Part shown: positions 49,101-60,951 of the stretch, piece by piece
Layout of the letters: each line of letters begins with the position of its first letter
Numbering within the stretch: the stretch's first letter is position 1
NCBI RefSeq assembly: GCF_010183535.1
Contig: NC_071331.1
Span: 12,276,001-12,340,000, forward strand
Direction of reading: 5' to 3'
DNA: 64,000 nt
Source of the DNA: Caenorhabditis remanei
Taxonomy: Eukaryota; Nematoda; Chromadorea; Rhabditida; Rhabditidae
Translations under genes and position numbers: made by a program
Notes under the pieces: generated by a model
Database searches by the model: none
What the model was told of the DNA's origin: nothing
What the model saw: the letters and a program-made list of their open reading frames with translations, nothing else

Positions 49101-52100
49101 CTCTCTGTCTTCCAGATACATACTTCGGTCTCTACCACATCTATCCATATTTCTCCCTTTTCGTCCATATTCTTGACACAATCAATCTGTTGGGGGTATT
49201 TCCCTGGTGACTCATCTCTTTTTTCGATATTTCTTTCTCTATTCCATTCTTTCTCGTTCTCTGTGTGTATGTTTGTGGTGTAATAGGCAACATTTTTTGG
49301 CCTAACACTTCAGTTTTTGTGTCCTTCTCCACACACACCCATAAAACAATTTTTGGGCTTTTTCAGATTCTTGAAATCTAGAATAAGAGCAGAGAAATGA
49401 GGAGGAGAGAAGGAATGAGAGGGTTGTTGAGATTTTCATTTGAGGAGATATGTAATGGGGAAGAAGATAATGTATGGAATGAGACTATCAGGTTTTAGAA
49501 CCGATTAGGTTTTTAGGAGCACTGTAGAGCTACGATTATTCAGCCTATCGATGTTTTAAAAGTTTTCAAATTTCAGTTTCACGGGTCTGCTTTTCCCAAA
49601 TAGAAATAGTCAGACCGATGTGTAATTCCAGCATTCTGTAGGACAATTACGTTCTTTGATGAAAATCTTAATAGTTTTGGATCCTAACGTTGCACACTTT
49701 TGACTTCAGTTTCACTTTTTCTACTTCAGTTTTTTCGGGAATATAGAATTAATGTTTTCTGTGATTTCGCATTGCGTAAATTGTTCATTTTGGAATTTTA
49801 TGTTTTGGTCAATCGAAAACTCTCTGGTACCTGCAAGCTCCGAAATTACAGTTTCAGAAACTTTATGAGTATTGAGATGAGACTAACGAAACTATTTTTC
49901 CATGAAAACTTAATACTATAGACAGAACATTTAATATTCTGGCTTGCACCCATTTCATCAACAAGTGTGTTTTCCCAGCACTGTACCTAAATATTCTTGA
50001 AGAGTACGTACTATTTTCCAAAATTTTACCGTAATCATGTCTATTTGGAGTTCTTCGGTTTCTAGGTATAGTAACTGGCATTTAACAAATTGTTTCTGAA
50101 GCTTAAAGTTACTTTTTTATAAATTAGTTTAATAGAAGTTTTGTTGAGAAATAGTATTAGTTTGATGCATAAGTTTCTTTCTTTTTTGAAGGTGTGACTT
50201 TGGCCCCCGGTCTCTAAGCGATAAGGTTGTTTTTCCACCCAAACTTTTTTGCATTTTTATGACCTCTTTAGTGGCTAACATATAACATTTCAAGTTTGTT
50301 CCTAGATAGTCCGCTCGTGAAAACGATGGCTTTTTTGATCGCCAACCAAATGCCTGTTTTGGAAAGTTTTTTTGATTTTTGTCGCATTGGTATCGAAATG
50401 ATAAGATCTTCATAAAAAATTGAACGCAATTTATAGAATAAGATTTGATCTTGTTATCTCATTTTAGTTTTCAGTCGGAATGTTGAAAACAAAAAAGTTG
50501 TGATAAGACGATCGACAGCAACGAGAAACCATGGTTCAGCTGGGTTCAAACAGATTACAGAAATATTTGAGAGAATATTTGTACCAAACTATTTGTAAAA
50601 GTTAGAGGATAACATGAGTAAATTATGTCTTAAAAAAGTTTATGACAAAGCCATCAAATTAAGTGATAAAACATGGCTGATAAATTTCTTATGATTTTTG
50701 CGCTTTCGAGAAATTTTGTGTACTAGACCTGAGTGGAGTCTAGGTCTCTTCTGAACGCACACAAATAAGTCTGAATTATTTTATTGTAAGTAATCAATAG
50801 TACACACATTGATCTAAAAATGTGCAAAATATCTAGTGGATTGCTTTAGAGGTAGGAGCAGTAGGCCTCATCAAACTCAAAAATCAAGTGATTTTGATGA
50901 TGTTGACTTCGGGCTTCCTGCGAAAAATGACAAATGATGTGAATATTGGAAACAAAGTAAATTTAAAAAACATCAATGCCTACTTTACTCAATAACCAAC
51001 ATTTCTACCAATTTCCCTATTTACAGTTGAAGAAATATGGAAAATACTCGCACACTCCTAAATTGCTGATCCTAACCTTTCATCAGGGACCCGCACTGAA
51101 CTATCGTTGCTTAGTTGGAATGCCTTTATTTGCTTTTTATAAATAACTTTTTTTGCTTGTTTTAATTCTGAATCGCTCACCCATTCTTATCAGCATTTTC
51201 TAGGAAAAAAATGGAGACGAAAAATGGTACCAAAAAAGGGTTCCTCAAGTGTTTTGACGTGCCTCCGGCTGAAATTAGGTGGATGGTGGACGTCAAGTCA
51301 CAGGTATAATCACAATGAGTTACAGGTACTAGCCAACAATGTTTCTTATTATGTGAACTATTAGTCTTCTAGAAATTTCATACCAAAAATTACCTAAAAA
51401 AAGAAAGAAACTTATGCATCAACCTAATACTTGACGTGATTTATCGGAAATCATTAAAAATTGTAGATGAGCTTACAGCTCCGAGATTCTAGTCTTAGAA
51501 CATCACAAAGTATCTGACCCTGGCTGTTCTTACTTCAATCCTTCTGATCCCACCTTGTACAACTGATAAGCTTCAGAAAGAATCTATTTTGGCCCCTCCG
51601 ATTTGCAGATTTCAATCCTCAATGATCATCAAAAACAAATTTTAAAATTAGTTCGTTGTTGAGTGTCTCCGTCTCTCTTCTCTCTATCCTTTCTTCCTCT
51701 TCTTCGATGAGATAATTTTATCGCCTCGAGCTTCTTCTTCATCTTTCTTTTCTCTTTTGCTCATTTCTAAATATCCTTGCTACTCCACTCATTTACACAT
51801 CACACCAACCACATGAAATAAATTCTGGAGGCTTTCTCTCGGAGGAGCAGAAGCTTCTGCTCTTTTCTCCCGGAGAGAGAGAGTGTGAAGGCTCCCAATT
51901 TCCTCTCTACCTCTGCGTCTATTCTCCTGAAGAATCTCTTGTTCTGGTCATTTCCTGCCCATCCTTATCAGTTGACACATTTTCATTTCCATTCCTATTT
52001 TCTCCTCGTTTCCACTCGTCACTTTCTTCGATTCGACATCATATATATTCCAATCTATCTTCTCTATTCTCCTTATCATTTTAACTATCAATCGTCATCA

Positions 52101-55100
52101 ATACGTCTTCATTTGTCTCCCCCACGTTCCCATCTAGTCAATATTCTGAATTCAATTAGACCCTGGATCACGCGCACGGAGGCAGTAGCAAAAGTGTCTC
52201 ATCGGCCCGACTACCGGACGCGTTGGCACTGTGTCTGAAGGCGACGCGAATGGAAACGTCGAAAGAGTTCGAATTCCGGCCGGCCAAGGAGACGTCACGC
52301 TCCAAAAGTCCCGGTGGAATCGTAGGGAGACTCTCGAATTTTGCTCGAAATAAAGCGAGACATTCGTTGAGTGAAAAAGGATCGAATTCGGTTGGAGGAA
52401 GTGGTGGAAGCGGGTTTGATAAACCAAGAAAGGTAGTTAAAAATATACTATTTTTATTTAGAAATCAAGAAATGAGTCCTGATTCTTGATAAATTGTCTG
52501 TGGAAAATGCAAAACTGAGTGAAAATTTATCTGTTTCAAAATTATGTTGTAATCTGCCTAAAATAAACAATAACAGTCCGAAAATGCGTACTTCCCACCA
52601 GAAAATCACAAGCGAAACTTTTTCCCAATGTATCTCGAATTGAACAACTAAACGAAAAAAATATGCTCAATAATTTACCAGAAAAACAGTAAATTCATTC
52701 TCAAATTTATCCATTCATTCTGTCCCCCAATATTTCATTTTCTTCCAGGACCTGCTGAAAGAATTTCACAAATGCAAGGAAGCACAAGACCAACGATTGG
52801 ATTTGTCCTCGATCGAAATCACGAGTATCCCATCACCGATCAAAGAGCTCACACAGCTGACAGAGCTCTTTTTGTATAAGGTTTGTGAGAGAGGATTTTT
52901 GAATTTAAATACTGAAAAATTAATTTTAAAAATCACGGATTCAAACCGTTAAGAACTTTTTCATCATATTTTTCTCAAAAAATTAAAAAAAAGAGTAGTT
53001 TCGAAAAGATCCGGTAAAAGTTTCAAGAAGCTTTACTTTGCTCGCAAATTTCTGACAAAAGTTTTCTGAAAGTTTTAAGAGTTTTCCAAAATGGATATGG
53101 CCGTATTTCATAATGAAATATTTCGGGCAGTGCATAAATTAAAGAATTGTTGAAACTGCGATTTTTGAAAAATACAGTTCTCGAAAGAAAGTTGCTATAA
53201 AGTGGTTGTTATGCTCTGTTTCTACAACTGCGCTCCACAAAAACTAAAGAAATTTTATCAGAAGCGATAGAACTAGTCCTTCAATTCAAAAAGCCTATAA
53301 TGTTATTTTTCTACCCCGAGACAGTAACTTCAATTCCAAAAGTTTGCCCTCTTTCCCTCCATCTCATTGACCTACCCACCTGATCGTTCTCTTATCATAA
53401 AATCTCAATTCGTTATCACTTCGAAATCGAGATTAATGATTGCAAACATGATGCACCCACGCTTTTTCTTGTTTCTTCTCTGACAACAGGAAGACAACAA
53501 AAAACTGGTTCTTGATGAGAGAGGGAGGAGAAGATTCACATTTCCGGTTATCATAAATTATCAATTTTGAAAAGAAAGAGTAGATGATCAACACGAAAAC
53601 TTCACAACTTCTCATTTCAGAACAAACTGACATGCCTGCCAACTGAAATCGGACAACTCGTGAATCTCAAAAAACTAGGACTCTCTGAAAATGCTCTCTC
53701 TTCTCTACCGGACTCTCTCGCCTCTTTGGAATCACTTGAAACTCTCGATTTGAGGCATAACAAACTGACAGAAGTGAGTTTTTTTAGAGCCAGAGGGATA
53801 CAATTATTTTATGTGTAAAATTCCAGGTTCCATCGGTGATTTACAAGATTAATTCACTGGAAACATTATGGTTGAGGTATAATCGAATCGTAGCCGTAGA
53901 CGAACAAATCGGAAATCTTGTCAAACTGAAAATGTTGGATGTTCGAGAGAATAAAATTCGAGAACTTCCATCTGCAATCGGCAAGCTGACGTCGTTGGTG
54001 GTGTGTCTTGTTTCGTATAATCATTTGACACGTGTTCCAGAAGGTACGGCGTTTTTTTTTGGGAAATTAATTATCTAAAAAAACGAACTGGTTTTTTAAA
54101 CTTTCTATCTCACAAGAAAAATGAAAGATGCAGTAAAATCCCAAATAAAAATTACTATGAGGAAATATTAGAACTAAAAAATTTCGGTTTCCAAACGATA
54201 ATTACTAAGATTTTTAGCAGTAACCCGCAGTTAAGCGTTTCACTTATTTCAGAAATCGGTGAATGTCTATCCCTGACTCAACTGGATCTCCAACACAATG
54301 ATCTATCCGAACTACCGTACTCCATCGGAAAACTGACGAATCTCGTTCGAATTGGAATCCGTTATAACAAGATTCGATGTATTCCAAGCGAATTGGAAAG
54401 TTGTCAGCAATTGGAGGAGTTCATTGTGGAGAGTAATCATTTGCAATTGTTACCGGTACGTTTTTAATAAAGGTTTCAGCACAAATTTGATATTTTTCTG
54501 TATTTCAAAATTATTCGAAACAGAAAACTGTAACCATTCTTCTTTTTTCAGCCAAATCTTCTGACAATGCTTCCAAAAATCCACACTGTCAATCTATCAA
54601 GAAATGAATTGACTGCATTCCCAGCTGGTGGACCTCAACAATTTGTATCTACAGTCACTATCAATATGGAACATAATCAGATTTCGAAGATCCCAATCGG
54701 AATTTTCTCGAAAGCCACACGATTGACAAAACTGAATTTAAAGGAGAACGAGCTGGTCTCGCTGCCTCTTGGTATGGTTTTCTATTTAAGAGTGTCAACA
54801 ATTTAGCTGCTAGTAATAGACCTAATGACATTTCTGACATTAAAAAACTTATGAAATTATTTTGCAGATATGGGATCATGGACATCAATAACCGAACTGA
54901 ATCTCTCCACAAATCAATTGAAAGTGCTTCCCGAAGACATCGAGAAACTTGTCAATTTGGAAATTCTCGTCCTATCGAATAATCAACTGAAAAAGCTTCC
55001 GAATCAGATTGGAAATCTCAAAAAACTCCGTGAGCTGGATCTCGAGGAGAATGAATTAGAGACAGTGCCAACTGAGATTGGATTCTTGCAACATTTGACG

Positions 55101-55749
55101 AAATTATGGATTCAATCGAATAAGATTATCACACTTCCAAGATCGATTGGAAATTTATGTTCACTTCAAGATTTGAGACTGGGAGAGAATAATTTGACAG
55201 CGATTCCGGAAGAGATTGGTTAGTTTTTTAAAAAAGAAATAAGACCCGAATGAACTGGAAATTAGATTGATCGATCGTAGCCTGAAATTTTTGATAAATT
55301 AAAAAGATGTACATAGTCAGTTTAAGAAAATCTAGAAGATGGACAACTTATGTTGTTGATGAGGAATTATTTTAAAATTAGAAATGAAATAATCGTTTTC
55401 ACTTTTTAGTTTCAGAGTACTTATAAGAATGTTCATAACTTTCGTCCGTTTTTCAATAAAAACCATGAAACAGAAAATTTATTTTTTTGATTTCAAAATA
55501 CTCTAACTCAATCAATTCCATTTTCCAGGTCACCTCGACTCATTGAAATCTTTGTACCTCAACGACAACTCATCTCTTCACAATCTTCCATTCGAACTCG
55601 CTCTCTGTCAATCCCTTGAAATCATGTCAATCGAAAACTCTCCATTATCTCAAATCCCACCAGAAATCACTGCTGGTGGACCATCACTTGTGATACAGTA
55701 CCTCAAAATGCAAGGACCTTATCGTGGAGTCGTGATGACGGGGCAATAA
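37126..55749 (+). CDS. soc-2: soc-2/SHOC2, predicted long isoform
   Basis: Two upstream coding exons join the soc-2 body in phase 0: 37126-37395 ([16 protein letters not shown] to NGSLPDLME) and 41639-41773 ([20 protein letters not shown] to [10 protein letters not shown]), then 52160-52432, where an AATTAG acceptor opens a frame reading [20 protein letters not shown] through to the short-isoform Met. The predicted protein is 724 residues: a 165-residue Ser/Arg-rich, low-complexity extension on the 559-residue repeat protein. The extension has several RRxS-type phosphorylation-like sites (RRRFS, LRRFS). A TTTTCAG acceptor near 37100 suggests trans-splicing just upstream. Introns of 4.2 and 10.4 kb separate these exons; the larger holds a mariner-like element, a hAT-like element and four CTGTTTCA octamers. 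Linkage of the two exons to soc-2 is inferred from phase and splice sites, not transcripts. Confidence 0.65.
37422..37429 (+). promoter_or_regulatory. CTGTTTCA piRNA-type promoter core
   Basis: Exact octamer 27 bp after the donor of the first long-isoform soc-2 exon. Confidence 0.55.
39596..39603 (-). promoter_or_regulatory. CTGTTTCA piRNA-type promoter core
   Basis: Exact octamer in soc-2 intron 1, forming a divergent pair with the plus-strand copy 42 bp to its right. Confidence 0.6.
39645..39652 (+). promoter_or_regulatory. CTGTTTCA piRNA-type promoter core
   Basis: Exact octamer, the right half of the divergent pair with 39596. Several YRNT tetramers lie 30-42 nt downstream. Confidence 0.6.
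40815..40822 (+). promoter_or_regulatory. CTGTTTCA piRNA-type promoter core
   Basis: Exact octamer in soc-2 intron 1, followed by TTCAACACATCAATG. Confidence 0.6.
41867..41874 (-). promoter_or_regulatory. CTGTTTCA piRNA-type promoter core
   Basis: Exact octamer in soc-2 intron 2, 94 bp after the exon at 41639 and antisense to it. Confidence 0.6.
42214..42221 (-). promoter_or_regulatory. CTGTTTCA piRNA-type promoter core
   Basis: Exact octamer in soc-2 intron 2, same orientation as and 347 bp from the site at 41867. Confidence 0.6.
46987..46994 (-). promoter_or_regulatory. CTGTTTCA piRNA-type promoter core
   Basis: Exact octamer in soc-2 intron 2, 51 bp left of the target duplication of the small hAT-like element. 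Confidence 0.6.
47053..47126. mobile_element. hAT-type miniature element (74 bp) with 8-bp target duplication
   Basis: The termini CATGCTTGTCA/TGACAAGTATG are near-identical to those of the element in lam-1 intron 1, and identical 8-bp duplications GTTGGTAG flank it (47045-47052 and 47127-47134). The interior keeps a GGGCCGGGCCG block and a palindromic AAAAATCAGG/CCTGATTTT. It is a much shorter member of the same family. Confidence 0.88.
47375..47382 (+). promoter_or_regulatory. CTGTTTCA piRNA-type promoter core
   Basis: Exact octamer in soc-2 intron 2, divergent from the site at 46987 with the hAT-like element between. Confidence 0.6.
50157..51427. mobile_element. Mariner-like element, 1271 bp, degenerate
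   Basis: Inverted termini TTAGTTTGATGCATAAGTTT and its near complement (GAAAGAAACTTATGCATCAA then CCTAA) are flanked by TA duplications at 50155-50156 and 51428-51429. The length is that of a full mariner. Near the right end a short plus-strand stretch reads [20 protein letters not shown], resembling a mariner N-terminus, but the remaining coding region is broken, so it is a dead or non-autonomous copy. It belongs to a different subfamily from the remnant at 987. Confidence 0.8.
52250..55749 (+). CDS. soc-2: soc-2/SHOC2 leucine-rich repeat scaffold, 559-residue form
   Basis: Eight exons: from the ATG at 52250 to 52432, then 52749-52880, 53621-53773, 53827-54043, 54253-54455, 54552-54771, 54868-55218 and 55529-55749. 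The product is 559 residues. After a Ser/Lys-rich N-terminus ([20 protein letters not shown], then [18 protein letters not shown]) come about twenty 23-residue leucine-rich repeats of the LxxLxLxxNxLxxLPxxIxxL type, from [18 protein letters not shown] to [17 protein letters not shown]2 forms a complex with MRAS-GTP and PP1 that dephosphorylates Raf, promoting Ras-ERK signalling; in C. elegans soc-2/sur-8 acts downstream of EGL-15 FGFR and LET-60 Ras. The frame is open upstream of this ATG into the longer isoform, so either internal initiation or an alternative promoter would give this form. Confidence 0.97.
52531..52538 (+). promoter_or_regulatory. CTGTTTCA piRNA-type promoter core
   Basis: Exact octamer in the 316-bp soc-2 intron after the 52160-52432 exon, sense to the gene. 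Confidence 0.55.
55466..55473 (-). promoter_or_regulatory. CTGTTTCA piRNA-type promoter core
   Basis: Exact octamer in the last soc-2 intron, antisense to the gene. Confidence 0.55.
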
Positions 55750-56645
55750 TCTCCAGAAATCTACCGTAATTCATTTGAAAAACCGTTTCTTCGCCTACGG
55801 GTTCCCCATTCTTTTCCCTTCAACTTCTCCCCTTTTTTGACCCGTTTTGTTTCAACGAAATCCATTTTTTTCTCTCTGAAATTGTCTCAAAATTTTGAAA
55901 ATATCAATCCATATGGTACGTTTCAACTTGTGTCCTCAACTCGTTTGTTTTATTTTTCTCTTTTTTTAAATGTTGAATTTTTATATTATTTTATTATTAT
56001 TATAATTCCTAATTGTTTCATAAAAAGAATCCATCCACTTTCCTCTTTTCCCCGCTGCATTTCCCTCCCATCCCCCATCTGAAAATGTCTAAATTCTCTT
56101 CTCAATTCTCTGTCCCAGTTTTTCGAATAATGAACATTTTACAAATCTTTTCTCTCTGCAAACTTTGCACAAACAGACACAGCTGCCACGTCATAAACCG
56201 CCAATGAAAAACATGTGAGCAGTCATTAAAAAGAGTCAAAAGAATACAAACACAGATGTTTTACAACAATGTGAACATTATTATTCACTAGTAGTCTCTC
56301 TTCACTTTTCAGGTGGCAGTCTACTCAAATATCAGACTGTTTATAAGTTAAGTCATCCAAACCAGCTATGTCTTCAGCCCACCGTTTTTGATTTTCAATC
56401 CGTTCTAATTTCTGAATGAATGAAAATTACTTATTATATTCATTGCCATCAGTAAACGGAAGGTAACAACAAACATATTGAAGCCAGTTGATTCTTGTTT
56501 CTATCCTTCTGAATCTTTCGTGAACTTGCCTAGAGTTCTTTTCCATGCAATCTGCTTCTTGTAATTTTTATTGGTTCAAAAAACGTTTCACACCTCTAGT
56601 TTTTCACAATATCAGATGATCATTTTGCAGACATTGTCTAGAGTC

Positions 56646-56653
56646 TGAAACAG
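56646..56653 (-). promoter_or_regulatory. CTGTTTCA piRNA-type promoter core
   Basis: Exact octamer followed leftward by GACTCTAGACAATGTCTGCA; related to the site at 57157. Confidence 0.65.
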
Positions 56654-57156
56654 ACATGAACTATTTCCAGCGATAATTACAACTGCCACATTCTGCTCAG
56701 AAATTCTGTTCTTTTTGTGAAGCTTCGAGTATTCTTTCATGCATATCAAAAGCATTTTTCCAGAAGTTCTAAAACTGAAATGATTTTTCCTCATTTTGAG
56801 ACTGTTTTTTCGTAGTTTAAATAAAGACTGGTCAAGTCAGTCACACTGTTCCCTTTCCTCCTTTTTCTCTTATTTGCAGAATTGAGTTCGTTTGAATTAG
56901 GTGCCGAAATGATTTCATTTTCACATACAAGAAAATGACTTTGTCAACGAGCTGTACGATTTTAATTACTTTTTTGGACGTCATCGACAAATCTTGCATC
57001 CAACAAGTTGGATGATGTCACAGGACTCACCACTACACGATTCGCCATTAAACTTTTGTTCTCATTGAACTCTAGTCACAATCAAAATTCTTCATTCCCA
57101 TGTTCTTCTGAGTTATGAATATCGAAACAAGAATTTGCAGCCATGTGTCTAGTAAC

Positions 57157-57164
57157 TGAAACAG
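57157..57164 (-). promoter_or_regulatory. CTGTTTCA piRNA-type promoter core
   Basis: Exact octamer followed leftward by GTTACTAGACACATGGCTGC, similar to the copy at 56646. Confidence 0.65.
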
Positions 57165-58162
57165 ACATAATATATTTCAGGTCTTCTCAAATGTCAGTAG
57201 CATTCATCCAGACATCCTGATTTGTACCAATAATAAAATATGCCGACTTTTGCAAACCATTAACGCAAATTATCGAAGCCGGAATTATTTTGGCGTTTCG
57301 TGCTGTAAGTTACTCGCTGGTGATTCGGTATTTTTTAATACAATAACCATGCGGCTTCGTTCATAAAAAACGGTTTTTCAAATCAAGAACAGGAAAATCG
57401 AATATCGAAAACATTAGCTGATCACTTCAATCATAAAACTTGGGACCGCTTTTCTGGATGTTTTAGCTACCTGTCACAATATGCGCAAAAACGGACCCGT
57501 TTCAGTTGAGATACTCAGGACTTATCAAACTATTTGCAAAAATTTTGGAAGATGAGCTCTCTAAAAATATAAAAATATACTCTATAATATACGATTCCCT
57601 CATTTGTGAACATTGTGCTTTGTAAGCCATTGTTATTTGAATTTATCTTGGGAAATTGGACGAAATTGACCGAAATTTGAGCTCATCCTCCTCTCATAGA
57701 GAGAGCTCTCACGTTTTCTTCACTTCTTCCGTCATTTTCAATCATTTTTTCTCATCTCCATTCTGTTTCCCCGGGGAACAGGGCGATGTCCGCAACAGAA
57801 AACGAATTTCCGTGTTGGAAAAGTTTCGTATTCCATAGAGAGAAAAACGTGCAGAAATCTAAGTTAATCGAGAGTGGAAAAGGCTTCTTTTAATGAAAAG
57901 GAATGCGTTTACCTTTTCTGATTCGCCTCCTTTTTTGTACTAGTTTTCTTTTTCTTTCATTTGAGGAAGAATGCAATGGGAAAATAATGAATTATTCAAA
58001 GAGTTCTCGATCGTATTCAAAGTTCTCTGACTTTTCTGAGGAATGTGTTCAGTCATAAATGATGAATGACATGCACTAATTCAGTGATGTTATACCAAAA
58101 ACTATATTGATATGCAAGGATCATGACTGATCAACTCAAAAATAGTACTAATTTGACAAAAG

Positions 58163-58170
58163 TGAAACAG
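58163..58170 (-). promoter_or_regulatory. CTGTTTCA piRNA-type promoter core
   Basis: Exact octamer in intergenic DNA downstream of soc-2, third in a row on the minus strand. Confidence 0.6.
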
Positions 58171-59721
58171 CGTTTTTGTTCAACGAACCTAGAAATATGT
58201 ATGACTTGTCGGCAATAAAGTCATGCGCAATGTCAGATGTTATTGGGCTTGGAAACATTTTATTTCCGGACTGTAATTTCCAAATTCTCAATTTCTCTTT
58301 TTCGAATCCTCCGACTCAAAAAGTTTCTTGGTTGGTTGGTTATGTTTTTTTAAATATCCTTTTTGATACAACTGAATTTCCAGTTGGACAGTTAAATCTT
58401 TAAAAAAAAACATTCGTCACTCGCTTATCCCAGATCACGTGGGAAGATCCAGACGGAGAAATTTAAAATGTTGAATGGATCCGACGTGTCTGGAAACCTA
58501 ACCTAATAAAACTTCAGCCAGCTTTTCCAGTTTTTTTCACGGTTGTAAACTCATGTTTGAAGATAATGATATTTGTATACCCCCTGGATAGAAGGCGAAG
58601 GTTCTAGTCTCTAGTCTATCACACATCTGCCAAACGTTTTCCCGTATATCGGATTACATTCAGGTGTCAACATATCGTGATTTCAGTTTTCGCACCTGGA
58701 GATAAAAAACACTTTTCGATTTTTCCTCGTCTACGAGAGCAACACTCATCTCTGTATCAAGATTTTCATATAAGCTGTCTCGCCATTTCCCTGATACGTA
58801 GTATATCTATTTGAGTTACGAAATTCGAATAAATTTTGAGAGTAATTGAATGTTATAAACTTCTTCGAATTATTGATAACAACATGTTTCAAACTTAAAT
58901 TTTCCACTAAATATAGGTGATGTAAGAGTTGGAATATCAAGGAAATAATTATAGATGTACATATCAGAGTATGTGTTTTTGTATATCATAAGGTATCAAA
59001 GATATGTCAGAATGCTTTGTGAGCCGGAAGTCGTTTCTTCGACATCTTGGTTCGAGCTTCTATTCTGTGTATGTTCATCTGAAATTATAAAAACAATATA
59101 TCAGAAAAACAAGTTCTTTCTGAGGAAATACTGTAACTGATTTTTTCATAAATGTATTTTCAAATCTCTATGAGTAATTCCATAACTTCCAGGTCACTAG
59201 CTGATTTCCTATTTCTCGAGAGGGTACTGTTGAAATTTCATTAAGGACAGTCCGCCAAAGTTTGATCACGCTCTTTACTTCTACCTGAACTGCAAAGTTT
59301 GGAGACTGGGCTCAACCTCGGCTACTTCCCGCAACAGTTACGCAGCATTCACAGCTTTTGCAACAGTTACGCGACAAGATTGCAACAGTTCCACAGCAAT
59401 TAGGAAAAATCAGAACATATAAGAGATTGTAAATTTCAAAAAAAAAAGTTTTCAAGTGAAAACGTTAAGTTTTAAAGAAAAACTGTAGTGATTATACTTT
59501 GTTTCTAGAATGTTATATTCCTCCTACTTTTACATGTATAAATATACAATTTTTCACATTGAGTCATGTAAATAGTTGGAAAGCGTATAAGTTGAAGAAG
59601 TCTGGTTTTTTTTCATACATTTGTTTTCATTATTTCAGTTTTGTTATTATCAGTTTATTATGTCAAGTCAACCAATACAAATAATGAGACATAAAAAATG
59701 GAACAGTGAGGGAAAAAAAAT

Positions 59722-59930
59722 ATACAGAAATTCGAATTCAGAATTTCTGTATAATTTACAACAAAAAAATTATTACGTGAGAAATATACAGAAATTTAAA
59801 TCCAAAATTTCTGTATAATTAAAAAAAGATAACGTGGAAAATATATAGAAATTTCGGATTCAAATTTCTGTATAATTAAAAAAAGATAACGTGGAAAATA
59901 TACAGAAATTTCGGATTCAAATTTCTGTAT
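59722..59930. repeat. Array of four 31-bp mini-hairpins, left arm
   Basis: Four units of a 31-bp self-complementary motif, ATACAGAAATTT + 7-base loop + AAATTTCTGTAT, are spaced by about 26-34 bp of AATTAAAAAAAGATAACGTGG-type sequence. Units 2 to 4 are the most alike. Confidence 0.85.
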
Positions 59931-60523
59931 ATTTTCCAACAAAAAAAGGAAACAGATAATTATACTCAGATTCTCCATCTTTTCAGATCCTCAATCCTCA
60001 TTTGACGTCTAGGATTTAAATCTAGTTGACACTGTTTAGAAGTTCAGCAATAATGTCTGGAAAATTCATAGTTTTTGTCGAGACCAGACTCTTTTCTTAC
60101 CTGTCTGAGTGTACTTGATCATGAGAATATACATCACAAATAGATAATTGATTTACAGTGTCTTCGAGATAATTAGGCTTGATATTTTGAATATAATCCA
60201 CACACATATTTTTAAAATTGTTCTTCTATTTATCAACAGGTACTTTTAATAGTCTGTAAAAAGCAGTTTTTCAATGAATAATGATACTTACCTGGCTTGT
60301 AGAATGCATTGTATCTATATTCTCTTTGAAAAAATTGGATAGCCATCATGAAATTACACGTCATCTTTTTGTTTTTCTTGGAAATGAATATGAATAAGAA
60401 CTTTTCTGAGGAGTTCTCACGTGACCTTTTGAGCGTACAGTACAAATTCCCACAATATTGCCAGTGTCACGTAAAATTTATTTGAATGAAAAAATTCATT
60501 TCCAAGAAAAACAAAAAGATGAC

Positions 60524-60855
60524 GTGTAATCTCATGATGGCTATCCAATTTTTTCAAAGAGAATATAGATACAATGCATTTTACAAGCCAGGTAAGTATC
60601 CTTATTCATTGAAAAACTGCTTTTTACAGACTATTAAAAGTACCTGTTGATAAATAGAAGAACAATTTTAAAAATATGTGTGTGGATTATATTCAAAATA
60701 TCGTGCCTAATTATCTCGGAGACAGTGTAAATCAATTATCTATTTGTGATGTATATTCTGATGATCAAGTACACTCAGACAGGTAAGAAAAGACCTGGTC
60801 TCGACAAGAACTATGAATTTTCCAGACATTATTGCTGAACTTCTAAACAGTGTCA
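60524..60855 (+). pseudogene. Exon-like segments in the right palindrome arm
   Basis: Two protein-like stretches end at good donors: MTCNLMMAIQFFQREYRYNA then FYKP followed by GTAAGT near 60593, and MCVDYIQNIVPNYLGDSVNQ through DVYSDDQVHSDR followed by GTAAGA near 60783. A TTTTCCAG acceptor follows near 60825, but the spliced frame soon stops. The mirror copy on the left arm carries the complementary sequence. These look like a captured or decayed host-gene or transposon fragment. I recognise no family. Confidence 0.3.
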
Positions 60856-60951
60856 ACTAGATTTAAATCCTAGACGTCAAATGAGGATTGAGGATCTGAA
60901 AAGATGGAGAATCTGAGTATAATTATCTGTTTCCTTTTTTTGTTGGAAAAT

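Larger units (their letters stand above)
41774..52159 (+). other. soc-2 long-isoform intron 2 (10.4 kb)
   Basis: Non-coding by my reading. It contains octamers at 41867, 42214, 46987 and 47375, a 74-bp hAT-like element (47053-47126) and a 1271-bp mariner-like element (50157-51427). Pyrimidine-rich tracts near 43700, 45000, 47700 and 51880 give open frames without domain content; the last lies just before the short-isoform start and may include its promoter. Confidence 0.5.
55750..59290. other. 3.5 kb intergenic region downstream of soc-2
   Basis: No gene is supported. It holds three minus-strand CTGTTTCA octamers (56646, 57157, 58163); the first two lie in related blocks that look like a local duplication. 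The soc-2 3' UTR occupies the left end. Confidence 0.5.
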
